The notes: a model not told the origin generated them from the sequence alone. A stretch of DNA of 64,000 nt from Hippopus hippopus (GCA_946811185.2 OX328105.1:37636974-37700973); one strand, 5' to 3'; shown: positions 33,700 to 48,000, counted from the stretch's first letter. Translations and numbers: made by a program.

Positions 33700-33930
33700 C
33701 ACAGACAGTAGTAATAAAGGCCGATTAACAGCCAAAAACTCAATGCATGTGTTAAAATGCATTTATGTCTAATTCATACTATTTAAAAGTATGGAATATA
33801 ATGTGAATTTAAGATGACAATCCGTTATTGTGCAGGCGATCCAAGTGTTAGTCGCTGGCAAAAAAAAAAATGAAATTCAAAATGAGGCAAAAATTAAACA
33901 ATAGATAGAGTGAATTGGCAGCTTTTACTG
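33700..33930. repeat. Dispersed repeat G, copy 1
   Basis: TAAAATGCATTTATG, ATTTAAAAGTATGGAA and GATCCAAGTGTTAGTCGCTG are shared in order with copies at 36620-36800 and 42215-42420. Class unknown. Confidence 0.55.
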
Positions 33931-34700
33931 AAAATCATGAGACATAAGATTGCTGAAAAATAATTCTTTGTTAAATTAGAAAATGTCAAGAATTGTTATT
34001 CGATCAGTCTTTAACTAAAAAAATGATTAAAACAATACAAATTATAAATATGTAAAACAGTTGGGGAAACAAATTCTTGTACACGACAGTTCCTCTGCGA
34101 ATTGATTTTAAATGAAATGTGGTTTTGTATAATGATTGCTACTTTAAATAAATCAGAAAGTGAATATGTAAATGAGCACAACAAACGTTATAATGATATC
34201 AAAACAATAAGTTAACTAAGCCAGGGTTTTTGTTATATCGAGTATGCTTTATAAAATGAATCGAAACATGTACATGTATATTGTTTAAAAAAGTCAGCCT
34301 GACTTTCATCGTAACATTAATTTTTCGAAATAGGCTCCACGAAAAAGTCCCATACCACGCCATGTGTTACAAATAAACTGAACGTTTTTATGTAATAAAT
34401 TACTACACCAAAAACAGTCTTTTCGTTTTAATTTTCGAAAAAAAATCCATTTTAACCATCTGCGATGCTAAAGCGATACAAATATAACTCACGGCAGATA
34501 GTAATTAATTATCACTAAAGCAAGTGCTGTAAATAGAATTTAATCAAAGATTAAACAAGTGCAATGCTGAATTCATTATTTTACTATTTGCTTAAGTGTC
34601 CCCTCATCAAGGATCCCATTCAAATATTCGGACAATGGAAAATATTTCCCAGAATTCTTGAAAAATTCCCGTGACAGACCTGTCTTCGAGAGTTCCATAG
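33930..34700. other. Repeat-poor sequence upstream of Mnx
   Basis: AT-rich DNA with many TAAT/ATTA homeodomain core words and no recognised transposon. The position before Mnx makes it a candidate regulatory stretch; nothing more can be said from sequence. Confidence 0.25.
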
Positions 34701-34709
34701 ATTAAATTG

Positions 34710-34939
34710 TTAACCCTTTCCCAAATGACAAATCTTGGACTATTCCAAATTCAAAGCAACTGCAGACAGCAAAATTCGAAACTGATGAAAATGAGATAAA
34801 GCTCTATTTAAAAGTTCTTTTTAAAAAACATTATGGGAAAGGAAGAAAATGCTGGTTAGCAGCATTTTCTTCCTATCCCACAATGTTTTCGAAAGTTTTG
34901 TCCCTCAGTACCTTTGGTTCTTTTTTGGTAAAGGGTTAA
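34710..34939. repeat. MITE-A full copy, about 550 bp upstream of Mnx ATG
   Basis: TTAACCCTTTCCCAAATGAC and GGTAAAGGGTTAA ends, centre GAAAATGCTGGTTAGCAGCA. Confidence 0.88.
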
Positions 34940-35147
34940 TTGAACAGTGCTGGAACTTTCAGAAATATGGCTCTCCTCTTGACTATGAAACGTAGGAGAA
35001 ATTATATTTGATGAAAAATTCGGTGGGCGAGGACAAATATGGCCACTCGAATTAAGATAAAATATGTCCCGTCTTAAGATTGGCTCCTTGTATTTGCCAG
35101 AGATAACATAATTCAACCGGTAGCGTTATTATTTACAAAAATCTTGA

Positions 35148-35180
35148 CCAATCACGAACAAGTTTGAGTAACTTATAAAA
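35148..35180 (+). promoter_or_regulatory. Candidate Mnx core promoter (CCAAT and TATA boxes)
   Basis: CCAAT at 35148-35152 is followed about 22 bp later by TTATAAAA at 35173-35180, roughly 310 bp before the Mnx ATG. Spacing and order fit a core promoter, with transcription expected to start near 35205. Motifs this short occur by chance in AT-rich DNA. Confidence 0.3.
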
Positions 35181-35492
35181 TGGTTACATTAAGTAATCTG
35201 AGGTAAATTGAAGTGCACCGTTAACCAAATCAGTTTAAAGAATTGCTTTTGTCTTTGTGTCCTGTTTGCCTGTCGGTTAGAAACTTTAGTTATGGCGACA
35301 TGAAAAAAAGAAACGGAATGAAGTATCGGAAGCGAAATGAATGAAAAGAAACAGAAACAGTACAGTATAAGATTACAGAAAAGAGAGAAATATTGTTTTT
35401 GAGCAATGGTACCATTATTCTAATTATTGTGTTGGATCTTGGACATAAATAAATTTTTCAGATTTGTTTGATGGTTGTTCACAATTTACGAG

Positions 35493-36015
35493 ATGAAAGG
35501 ATCTTTTAGCATTGACTCGTTGCTTGCCAAAAAGACAGAGAGAAATTTATCAAGCAATCAAAATGCCAACGGACCCAGCGGTGGCAATGATGCGATTCGA
35601 ACATTGTCTAGCGGTTCCAGTAGAAACAGTCAACGTTCGACACCAAGTCCAGAGCCTCGATTATCTCCGGATGTGCCCATCATGGAAAAGCATAAGTTAT
35701 ACAAGAATGGATTTATACCGCGACCGGGGCTCTTAAATACTCACCACCAAGCACTGTTGCAACCAAACCCCTTAGCTTTACAGGGAATTCTACAAGCGCA
35801 ATATTTGAATGCTCTAAATGGTCAAACATCAGCTCATTCCCACGGACAAACGCCGTACATTCCAAATAATTCGGCTTTCCATTCCCAGGCCGAACATGCA
35901 TTCAAATTTGCCCACGTGCATGCAGCCCATGCGCAGTCGGGTACGATGTCACCATATTTGAACGAGTGGATGTCTCGGGGCGGTATGCTGATGTCCCGGA
36001 TGATGGACTATACAG
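35493..36015 (+). CDS. Mnx: Mnx exon 1 (eh1 motif and N-terminal region)
   Basis: This 523-nt exon runs from ATG to donor ACAG|GTAAAT and ends in phase 1 (T then G of Ala). It encodes [14 protein letters not shown], a Ser/Asn-rich low-complexity stretch, a [10 protein letters not shown] proline-rich patch, a Gln/His/Ala-rich middle and the YLNEWM...MMDYT segment. Open reading continues a short way past the donor, but that tail is unlike Mnx and is not used. Confidence 0.92.
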
Positions 36016-39000
36016 GTAAATACACGTATGGGTTTACATCTTTCAGTAGATTGTACCTCCGTTGTTTGCTCGTTCGCTCCTACAGACATTTTATTTGCGT
36101 GTTGCGGCAGTCCATTTTCGAAAACATTGTGGCAAAAAGAAAAATTGCTCTGTAGGAGCAATTTTTCTTTTTGCCAGAATGATTTCATAGATATTCATGT
36201 ATTAAAGCTATTCTCAGGTTGATAGTCCATATTTTACAAAGATGGCTTCAAGTTGTATGCCGTAAAGCTGTTTTATGGCTAATTATACTTTCAAGTTCTT
36301 GATAAAGATTAACGATGTGGACAGGTTCCGTGATATTTCTGAGACTAACTTACTCTTAACTGCATCAATAAAATAAAGTTTTAAATTTATTGATATGCAC
36401 ACGTTCAGATCCATTGTAACTTCTGCGTTTAAGGATTATCCTTGGTGACATGTGTCTAACAGTGTCGAGTAGTGAAGATCCATGATCAGACTTAAAGTTT
36501 TATGCAGTCTGGTCTTAAACTTTCTTCCTCAGAAAACCTCTTTAGTTCTTAGTTGTCTTCCAATTGCGGGGAGGTAACCGTGTCTAAAGTTGCATGAAAA
36601 AATGCATTGAGGTAGAACGCTTGATTATTAAAGGCCCAGAAGCGGATAAATGGAAACAATCCCGGTGATAAAATGCATTTAAATTTAAGTCATGCCATTT
36701 AAGGGTATTGGAATTATTGTGACGATGAAAATATTTTATTGTACGGTCGGTCAAAGTGTCAGTCGATGGCAGAAAAAAATATTTTAAAACTAGGTTAATT
36801 TTGCCAGATCGCTACTTCTTTTGTTTAAGAGATTTAATTTTTTTTTTACAAGCGACACTCGCTTTTTTCACTTTGGCTGCTATTGGGCCGTTAATATTTA
36901 AAAAAAAAAAATAGTTCGCCACTAGATACAATTTAGTTTTGCAGACCGCGCAGTCTAAGATTCCATAATGGTCCATACTTTTTGAGACATTTTGACGAAA
37001 TGTAGTATTCTTTTCCGGCAGAAAATGCCCCATAAAGTTTATTTTATGAGTAACGTTACTTATCCGTCGGTAAACACTCAACTAGAGGTAATTTTACATT
37101 ACTTTTGAAGCGCTGTATTTGAACAATTTCACTTAAAAGACGTAACAATAATGACAAAAAAGGGTTGATTGTAATCTTGATGGAAGTCGTTGTAATGCAA
37201 GTTCTGAGAAGTTTCTTCCAGTTGACAAAATGTTTTCTTCGAAAGCAGTTTATTTTTAATAGGACTATATCAAGTTAACATTTGATTCGTTCGTGGTTGA
37301 AATGTCAGAGAGTTTTCCTGTCACTAAGTCTCTTAAAGTTAAGGGTTTCTTTCATATAGCATATACCGGGTAAAATTTTTTTTGACAAAAGTGGACAAAG
37401 TATTAGATAATACTTGAGTATTTCTTATGTATAGTAATAGAAGCATTTGTGTATAAGGTATAACTAAATCGTTTGAATAAATTCTTTTTTTTTTTTTGTA
37501 ATTTCATTCGCGTCAGAAGATTTCAAATCCAGTTAAAAATCAAATAAAATTTTTAAAAAAATGGGGGGGGGGGGGGGAGAAATATTTAAATTATCACCAC
37601 TTTGCTTTGCTCTTTTTCAATGAATTATTAAACAATGAAGAAAATAATCTTAGGATAATATTACTTGAAGTGCTCTGCCATGCAGAAAACAGTAAATATT
37701 TTACTGCCATTGCTAAACATGCAGATAATCTAGTTTCACAAATAAACATTAAATTGTTTCGAGCTCTGCCAAAAAGTGGTTTAAAGCCTATATCAGCCTG
37801 CACAGTCAGCATAGGATGACCTTGATCCAAACTTTTTGCTATTGGTACTTTTTCTTCGTGTCAGAGGACCAGTCTACCTCATGGTTTAATTGCCATACTA
37901 GTGTTAGGCGACGACTTGCTTAATATAATGTATTAGGAAGATGCATTAAACCCCCTTTTCTCAGAGCGCTACCAAAATTATTTTGATATGTCAACGCAGG
38001 GTGTCCATTAATAACGTTCTTAATTAATGTTCTACATTGATACTCGAACGTTGTTTTAAGGCCCTATCACCGATTGTGTTTTCATTTTCATATTTTTTTC
38101 ATGAACTCTTTGCACATTAACATACACAAAGGAAAGAATCTTTCATTTAGAATACTAAATAAGTAATTAACTTAGGGTACTGTGTGATCGACCGGCATAA
38201 CATGTTATTGTCATTTTATAATGATTAGTTATCATCGTTCAATCTGTACAAAACATACGTAACTAAAATAGAGTGATTTCAAAGCAATACAATATACTTA
38301 CAAACAGTTTAGTTTGTATTTTGTGTCACTGTTATAATCTGAAATCAAAATTTAGGGGATCAAATCAGGCATGATAAAATGATTTGAAAACGGTAGCCCA
38401 TCAACGTGGTTGAAACACCTACATGCATATACTTGAACACCCTGTCTTGGATATATTTTCATAAAAGCCGAAATATTGTTCATATACAACACAAACACGT
38501 TCATAAACATACATTAACTGTTTACCAGATGGCAAAATTTTAGACTCGACCTAATTGAAAGCATTTGCAGACGATAAATTCAGTGCACCCTAAAATACGA
38601 TATATGTCTTTGAAGAGGTAGACAACATTTTTGGATAAGGAAAAAATGCTGGTTACCCGCATTTTCTCCTTTTCCAACAATGTTTTCAAATGATTTATGT
38701 CTTAGAGGCGTTAAAACTAGGGATTGTGAGGTAAAGACTTAAACATCAAATCGTATTCAACAAGCTTTTCTTAATCTAAGGTGCTCATCTGATTTAATTG
38801 AATAGAACGGTTATTCCGGGAATTAATATCTGGAACAATATCATGTCGTATTGTTTGTGAGTGTATAGCATACTTTTTCGAAGTGTTCTCTGAACGACGA
38901 CTAGACTAACTTGACATAAATCTTGGAGGGGGATAAGGGGCCTACTGGGGGGGGGGGGGGGGCGTGGTGGTTTACTGATGTTGAGATTTCTACAGGTATA

Positions 39001-42000
39001 GATATCTGTTCAAATATCATGTGATAAGATCTTTTGCCACTATGTTTAAAATGACCATGTATAGTAAGTACACGTTAATAACATAATGTGTTTTTTTCTG
39101 TGCTATCAAAGTAGAAATAAAGTGACCTTTTTATATTTTTCAATACTGATATCATAAATTCTCAAATTTGACAAGCAAAGCTAGAAACCATTCCAGGTAA
39201 ATTATTTGCATGTCAAATAATAATAATAAAATAAATAAATAAACAATTAAACAAATAAATAAATAAATAAATAAATAAATAAGAAAAATGAAATAAAAAT
39301 AAAACAAATGAATTAATAAATAATTAAAAAAAAAAAAAAAATAATAATAATAATTGCTGTTTTTCTTTGAACTTTTATTTAAATTTGATTAAACTCTACA
39401 TGATATGTGTGACTTGAAAGGGGGAAAGAAAAACAAAAAAATCAATGTCTTTATGTTAGAAATAACAGTCTGTTTATTTAGTCCCTTTTTTTTTGAAATA
39501 CATGTCTATAAAAGAATAATAAAAGTAGGACTTGGACATTTCCAATGTTTTCTGTTTTGCGTTTTTTTCATCGCCTTGCATTGACAGCTTTTTAAAGGTG
39601 AGGCAAATTTAAGACAATGTGAAAAACAAATACATACCTGAATATATGGAAACGGTTGGCAAGAAAGATAAGATAAAATATGTTGCTTTTATGATGAATA
39701 TCCATGTTCAATCCTATGCAATATCTTGATACAGAAATTGATCATTTATATAAAGTTGAGAGACCTTGAGATTAATTCGAAGAAATGAAGAATATGATAA
39801 AGTGAAATTCTTAATTGCTAGAACGTGAGGTGTAACTTAGATGATCCTCATCATTGTCATATATACACGTACCATAGCGTGTGTAAAATCTTTTTCTTGG
39901 TTAAATGCTAATTTAAAGGAGGTAATTCGTCATTTTTTTAAATCAGATCAAAGAATTATTATCTATTAAGCGTTTAACTGCATCTACAGGCTTGACTTAT
40001 TTCCTTGATAAACATATAATTTGATTTTTTTTTAAATTTCGTAGTGTGGCAACAATTCACTTGATTTACTGTATCTTCTAGTTTTTATCTAACAAATATC
40101 TAACGATGGCACGCAAAAAATCATTCTCGAATTCTAAATTAATATCGGGAATAAAACAAAGTTTGCTGTCTTTTTTGTCCCTTAGTCATCAGAAAATCTT
40201 TTCTGCTGGCATGCTGGCATGGAACGATGAGACAACTAAAAAAAAAAATGTTCAGACGACTAAAATGAGAAACGTGATTTTCAGTCTCTATATCAATTCA
40301 TTAAAATTAAAATATCACGAAGTTGGAAGCAGTAATATGATAGATGATTTTCGGAAGTTTATCGAGAAATAATGGTCGATTATGGTTTGATATTTCATTT
40401 ATACGACCAGTGAAAAATGCCGTGAAAGGCGGAAACAGTAGTTTCCGCGTACAAGTTACCTAGGTAAACAGCGCGCGTCATTCAACCAGAAGGAAATGTG
40501 ACGTAATTTACGCGCATTTACCCTGCGTTTCTCGCGCTTGACGTAATATTGTAATGCGTTCTTATGTGGATAGGGTACGCCACGGGGGATTACCGAAAAC
40601 AAATGCACTGGGTTTTGACGAAAGTCCTAACAAAAAAAAGGAGTTAGAAGCATGAAAAAATAGACTGTTTGTTGTTGTTTTTTTTTTTTTTTCGCGAGTG
40701 GCTGCGATGATATTCAGGAGATGAAATAGATTTCGATCTTCAACGGAAAAAAGAAATCTTATATAATTATAATTGACCGATTTTTATACAAGTACACTCA
40801 GCAAAACTTCTAACCGGCCACCTTTGTTTCTCCTGTCAATTTGACCAAGTAATAGACAGGTAAACAAAATTGACTTATAACATATGACTGGACGTTATAC
40901 ATGGTATAGTAATGAAAAGATTCCCGATTTTGCCGACAGAAGGCATCTCTTTTTCAAAAATGGGAAAACACATGCTTTGCGCATGCGCGGTGTCTATAAG
41001 CCAAACCAGGTTAAAAAGAGAAGCATACATTACTGAAATTTCGTCAGCAATAAGGAAAAACATGAAAATTATTTTCTACACACAAAAAAAAAGAAAACGA
41101 GAGAAGGAGCGTCAAATGATTTTTCAATTTTCAATGTTAAGTGAATGAATGTTTAATAACTCCAGTTCAAAAGAACAAGTCAACAAACTGTTTCCAAAGT
41201 TAGGCTGGAGTATGCTTTTACACTGGTCACTTATTCTCCAAAAAATCAAACTAAATGAATTTTCTCTTTTCTGGATAGCGGATGCCAGAAGAGGTCTACG
41301 GGGAATTCCGGCTTAAAAGTGGCCGTTTAGAAGTTTTTTTGAGTGTAGTTTGAATGACAAAAACAAGACAAAAATTACATTTCATAATTTGGTAGGAAAA
41401 AAAAAAAAAACGATGAATAGATAAATTAATTAATAGAAAAATAAATAAATAAATAAATAAATAAAATGTGATTAGCCTACTGGTAAACATAAATGAACAA
41501 ACAACAACAAGCCTACCACCATTAATAGCTAGTTAGGCTGTAGCAAATAATTTCACCATAAGTTTCGATTTCTATCAATATAAACTAACTTTCCATAGTG
41601 TTCATTTGTTACTTCTGACGACGGGAGAAAGTAAAATAAATTCTATAGAGGAACAAAGCTTATATAAAAAATAAACTAAATATACACCCGTCTATCTGAT
41701 CTTTCTGATATATGATAAACGTGCACATTCTCCAATCGTTACAGAAAATAGGGTTCCTGTATGGCTCAGTGATCAAACTGTAGAATTTGTAAACTGTAGG
41801 CCTTTGGTTCGATCCCAATTCGGGGCAATGGATTTTTTTTTTTTAAGTGGGGGTGGGGGCGATTCAATCAGTCTCTATACAAAACAACTAAAGATAAGAA
41901 ATATTGTAAAAAAAAAAACAAACGGCAAAAACAAAATTATTTAAGAAAATCTCTCTGGAATGTAGCTGAATTGAAAAAAAAGAAAATGAAAAAATGCATA

Positions 42001-45000
42001 CACGTGTCTACATTTTCCTCATTTCGATTAATTCTTATTATACAAATGTTTTTTCCCTCAAAAATACCAAACTTTGTATGACATACGATTTTGTATGCAA
42101 ACTTTGTTATTGATTCATAAAATTGAATTCATCCCTACATCATTGAGGAAAATATTAGTTCCATCAAATATCCGTAGCGTTTTTTGTATGAAGTCATGTC
42201 ATACAGAAGACAAGAATTAAATTCACAGTAGCGGCCAACAGTAAACAATTCTGGTGCTAAAATGCACTCAAATATATATCGTAACATTTAAAAGTAAGGA
42301 AATTGCTGTAAAAAAGTTGACAATCGGTTGGTCCAAGTGTTAGCCGCTGGCAGATAAAATGAATTCTAAAACCAGGTAAAAAATAAACAACAGATAGAAC
42401 GACTTGGCAACTTTTTCTCTAGTCTTTAACAAATACAAAATGAAACAAATATACGGTTAGATGAAACAATGGGGTGGCTTGAAACTAATTTTCAGTCTTT
42501 GTAAAACATCGGTGGCGCATGCCTAATTTAATGATTAGCAGAACATATGTGTGTAAAAAGTAAAATTTGTATTCAATCAAACTTGGGTCACATTCTATAA
42601 AATAAATAAAAAAGTTGAAAACTAAAATATATTCAAACTCATCAAATTCAATTTCTCATGTACACTTATCTAGGCCTATTAGCAATGCCTTCTGGACAAT
42701 TTCGATTTTGGGGCTAAGGGCATAAAAGGTCTCAATTTTGCTTCCGTTTATCAATGTATGTGCAAGCATTTTATGCCCCTGGATTTCTGTCGCAGAGGAA
42801 GGGGGAGGGGGGGGGGGGCAATAAAGTAGATTGTATTGTATCGTGAAGTAAAGCGTCAATTAGAATATTAGATCGCAAAGTCCAAAGCTCGTGACCAGTT
42901 TACGGGTGGAACATGGGGGAGGAGAAAAGCAACAGAGAATAATTCAGTCCCTGCGCCTTCTTTACACTCCGTATTTCCCATTCTACCTAGTCGATTTGAA
43001 AAGTCAACACGTTGAATTTAAAGGGCTGTTTAGGGTAGTTGTGGAAGGGTATTTATATGTGTGTTAAGTCTTCTATATCTGGATAATAAGAAATCAGCGA
43101 CAGAGTTAATCAATTAAATTCACTATTTCTCACATTTCAGCAATACTTTCAAGGTAGAAAAGCAAATAAAGTCATCGCCAACTTTATTATCTTGTTCGAT
43201 AAGAACATTATGGGTTTCAAGCAGCCCTTAAAGGGATTTATGTTATCACCTCCCGTGAGATAAAATTCGGTAACTATTGATTGATGTCTCAATGACCGGT
43301 TGATCGACTCGATTTTAGGAAAATCCTATTAATACGATACTGTTGTATCGCTGGTGAGAACATGGCTTAAACTTTGTCAGATTCGATTGATGGAATTAAT
43401 TTGACGAACTTAGGATCAGTAGAACACCGATCATTATGTTACAGGTTTCCAATAAATCAAAAGATACCGAACTAGCATACAACAGGCATGCCCATGAGAG
43501 GAGGGAGGACTAAAACGAAATACAATAGTTATGATGTAAAGTATCATACGCGAATAATTTTTGATGGTACAAAAGTATGATAAGCGAAGATGACAAATTA
43601 CCTGTTTGGCCTGTGTTTTTCATATCTCTTATGATAGACTTGCTTTGATTTTTTAGAAACCTTTCAGTTATAGTTTCACTGTGGTATATCTCTTAGTCAT
43701 TTTCAGTCATATTTTCAGCCATTTCATCTTTATTTTATCATAAACTATTATCATTCTTGTATCTTCATACCGAATATTGCCCCTGTCGGTTGCAAAATTG
43801 CATAGATTACGACGAATAGAAAATGCATTTCATTTTATGGAGGCTATCAAAGAAATCACAATTGTTATGTTTCCGGTTTTAATCGAAGATTTCCGATGTA
43901 TGTGCATTTATCTCTTATGACCATATATATCGTTAATTTATCTATGTTTACACACCTGACTAAATTCTTAACCATTGTACAGTCTATCAAATATTGTTAG
44001 CGTTTTTTTTTAATGTAAGAATGTGTCTTTAAATTTTGAAGGTGTCTGTGGTGTTTGACAGACCGGGATATGAATAACAACACAACGAAATAGCTGTGGC
44101 TATATTTAGCAAGAAAGCATCTTAAACCAAACAAACGTGTATCGTTCCCTTTACCGTAAATATTTTGAGTCGAGATTGCTAACAACAAAAACTGACATTA
44201 AACGGATTTACTTCAAAAGGAACTTCAAAATTGATTTTTTCCTAAAGATTGGTCTGAAACAGGCACGAAGAGGCAAACAAATATTTCCTAGAAATGATAT
44301 ATTTTTTGAGCAGCCAGTTTCAGTTTTTATTTTCTATGACTCATAAGGGAATGCAAACATTTAGTCTCCGTAAAGGTGTCTATTTCGCTTTTTGTGCAAG
44401 AAAAAAATACGCTGACAGGGGGATGGGTGAGTGTTAAACTGTGAAAAAAAAAAAAGTACGGGTACAACGAGGATATTCGATGTAAGTTCATACTCATGAA
44501 CAAGCAATGGTTTTAAAAATGATCAATCTATCTTTACGTAATATAAACCAACCAGAAAAGGATACTTTAATCCTCATCCTGCTAATTAACCTAATTGAAA
44601 CTTTCGAGCCGATAGTAAAAATCCAAATATTACCTTTTCAAAGGTATGTTTTGGGGAATAATATCCCCTCATCGGATAGTGTAGACCAAAGATCAGACTG
44701 AACGTTCTGTGCTGTCTGATCTTGATCTACACTGTCCGCAAAAGGTCAGTGAGTCGCCCTTAGCTGCCCAAGGGTTAAACGTTGTAATCGGTTAGACGCT
44801 GATCATACCAGGCTGGGTATGACCTTTTATTTCGCCATCGGTGAAGGAGTTAAGGCCAATTTAATACTGAAACGGTATGACAGAAAACTCAGCTCCATTC
44901 CGTATTAATTAACTCTTGTCTTGCCTATAGCGCCCAAAGATGCATTTTGCGGAAACTTTGAATTTCAAAATAAAATAAACTTTTACTCAATAAAACGCTA

Positions 45001-48000
45001 CCTGGTGCGATTCAATCAGCTATATCAGCTAGCATGTAACCTATGCACCGGCCATTTATTAAAACAGCCCCTACAGGCTTGGGTAATAGCTTCGGTATAA
45101 GCCCTACTTTTCCCTTGTATATGGGATCGGTGATGCGTCATAGCAGACAGGTCGAATCTTCGAAGAATATGACATGCGCAGACAACGTATGGTGTTCTAT
45201 TTAGTATCAACCCGTTACTTAGCCTGGGTCCAGGCGGTAGTAATCTTTTAATCACTCTTCATCGCGCTCTGCTTTCACGGTCGATACAGATCTGTAGCAA
45301 AACGGTTCATCGCTTCCGTAATTATTTATTACCTACCTCATTTTTGACAAAGTGACGTCCGATGTATATAAAGAAAAAATGATCGGGCTGGAACCCAGGT
45401 TACCCTTTACCAAACAATCATGTGTTTTAACGACCGTGAAGGAGAACCTCTTTGATACATAGTGGGAAAAATGATAATAATAAATGCTAGTTACAAGCAT
45501 ATTCTTCTTTCGCATGTATCATGAGTTGATTTACATTTGATTTGGCATCTGCAGTTCTAAAGCTTTGTCGTTCGCTTAAGAGCTGAACACAGTTTAGGTT
45601 TGTATATCTCGACAATTCACGAGTGGTCTCTTTTTCACTAATGTATAATACGGCTAAAATGATAATAATAAATGCTAGTTACAAGCATATTCTTCTTTCG
45701 CATGTATCATGAGTTGATTTACATTTGATTTGGCATCTGCAGTTCTAAAGCTTTGTCGTTCGCTTAAGAGCTGAACACAGTTTAGGTTTGTATATCTCGA
45801 CAATTCACGAGTGGTCTCTTTTTCACTAATGTATAATACGGCTTGGACTCCGTATGACCTTGCAGAAGGGTACCTCCGCATTGCTGGATTCGCACGCAGA
45901 ATCCCTGGTGTAGAGATCCACGGTCTTCCTAAACAAGAATGTGACGGATGATTTCGATGATCACTGTTTTGATCAGAAACACGCAGAAATACTGTACTAG
46001 ATCTAACCACTCTTTCTGTGCGGCGCAATATGATCTTGTTCTACAGCATTCGCGAACTTTAAGTGGCTGACTTTACCCTTCTGTACCAGATAATCCCGTG
46101 TTTTAACAAACTTGAAGATAAAGGCTTTATGCAGCATTGAGAAATGGAGTAAATGCAAGTAACCCTACCCTAAGGAAAAGACAAATCCTCCATTTGAGCA
46201 ATATTTGATTTGTCGTCTGAAAATGCATACAGTTTGAACCCGTAAAAGATAACAACGTCTTCCTAGGAGTAAAGGTGTGTCGAAAATGGATTTATAATGA
46301 TGAGTCAGAACTTATTAGATTGTCATTGCTGTCTCGTGACGCCGAGATTTCCGCCATTTCAGCTATTTAAACGACGTGTTGGTTTATAGGAATTGAATGG
46401 AGATAAAGCGTTGTTCAATTGCTTTAATTAGATGTCGTCTGCGTGCTTAAACACTAAACAGGGAGTAATTTGACAGAATACCGGTAAACAAATTTTGACA
46501 CAGGTGCGCTGTGGGATTGTCAACTCTTCATGTACAGTTTAACGGCAATACTGCGCAACTGGGTCCAGATAAAACCATTTCAAACATTCAGAGTACAACT
46601 GGTGGAAAACAAAGTAAATTCTAAGAGCAATAAATCACTTTCTGAATTATTTTTAGACTTTTGTGTTGGACTTTTAGTGTGTAACTATTTCTTTTATTTC
46701 CCAGCAACATTTCCTGTCGTTTCGAATAAATTAAAAAACATTCGAGCGAAATTTAAATCATCTTATCCTTCTGCAAACGCTCACAAATGAACCAGTCTAA
46801 AATTTTGTTTGGTACACAGTCCGTTCATTCGGAAAACCGGGGGTGATCCGTTAATAAATTTCCGCTGTGCACTGTATTACCCCTTATCCTGCTAAATAAC
46901 TAACATGAAACTTTTAAGCCGTTAGTAAAAAACTCAAATTTTGCTGTTTCAAGGGTAGTTTTGGATATAAGGAGATATTTTTCTTCAAAAAATAAGTTTG
47001 AAATAGCACTATTCGGGTTTTACTTGAAAGTTTTCTTCAACTAACTTAGCAGGATAAGGGTTGAAGGTTGTATTTTCATGACTTAATCTCAGGGAAGCTA
47101 TTGACTGTTACATGTATCAGTTGCGTTGTAAACGTAAGTACCGCAAACTTGTATTTCTGAAGATAATGCGTTACTGAGAGAGACAGACAAAATAAACTGG
47201 TGTGTCACCCCGCTCATGCCTTATCTAGACATCCCGTATCAAGCAATTATGTCGAAATTAATCCTAAAACACCGGATCGAAAAGATAACGAATTATTGTC
47301 CGTTCATGGCCGCTAGTTCGTTTCAAAGGAGACCCCCGAGTGGCGGGGCTGATAAGACGGTGACTTCAGATCGGGGTCCTTGGATACACTGCCAGCTTGT
47401 ATCGATGTACAGTAACCATGACACTGAAAACAATTCTGCAGACGGGGCATAGATCATCTAACCTCTTTGACAGTCAATGTCGCCTTGCCAAGCTTTTGCG
47501 GACGGCGTAGATCAAGACCAGACTGCACAAAAACGAGCAGTCTGATTTTTGATCTGCAATGTCCGTTACCTGGTGTTTATCTTTGACCAGTGGTAGCTCC
47601 AAACGCAATGTAAATTTATAGACATCGAGAAAAGTGGAATCCATCAAGTCGGCAGCGAAAGAGTTTATCTCTTAACTCTTTACCAAACAACATAGCTTTG
47701 GACTCAACGAAACTGACGCAAGTGCAGACGACAAGAAAAATCTAGCTCAAATGAGGATTTCTGTCTCTGATAGAGTAGAAAACATTTTGGGGAAAACTGA
47801 GAGAAAATGCTGGTTACCAGCATTGTCTCCTTTTCCAAATGTTTTCAAAAGCCTATCTCCAAAAGGTCGTTAAAATTCGGGATTATGTAGCAAAGGATTA
47901 AGCAGACTGCAAAATTCTAGACTTGTCCAAAGTGCAAGCATTTTGCAGACAACAAATCAAATTTGACCCTTATAATAGATTTGTGTTTGAAAGGGAGGAA

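Noticed and set aside
35475..36155. Longer frame past the Mnx exon 1 donor
   Set aside because: Residues after MMDYT do not resemble Mnx, a good donor lies at 36016, and exon 2 joins in phase. The first codon of this frame is TTG, not ATG.
40106..40372. 88-codon frame [11 protein letters not shown]... as a gene
   Set aside because: Low-complexity, no family resemblance, and its end overlaps a family E repeat.
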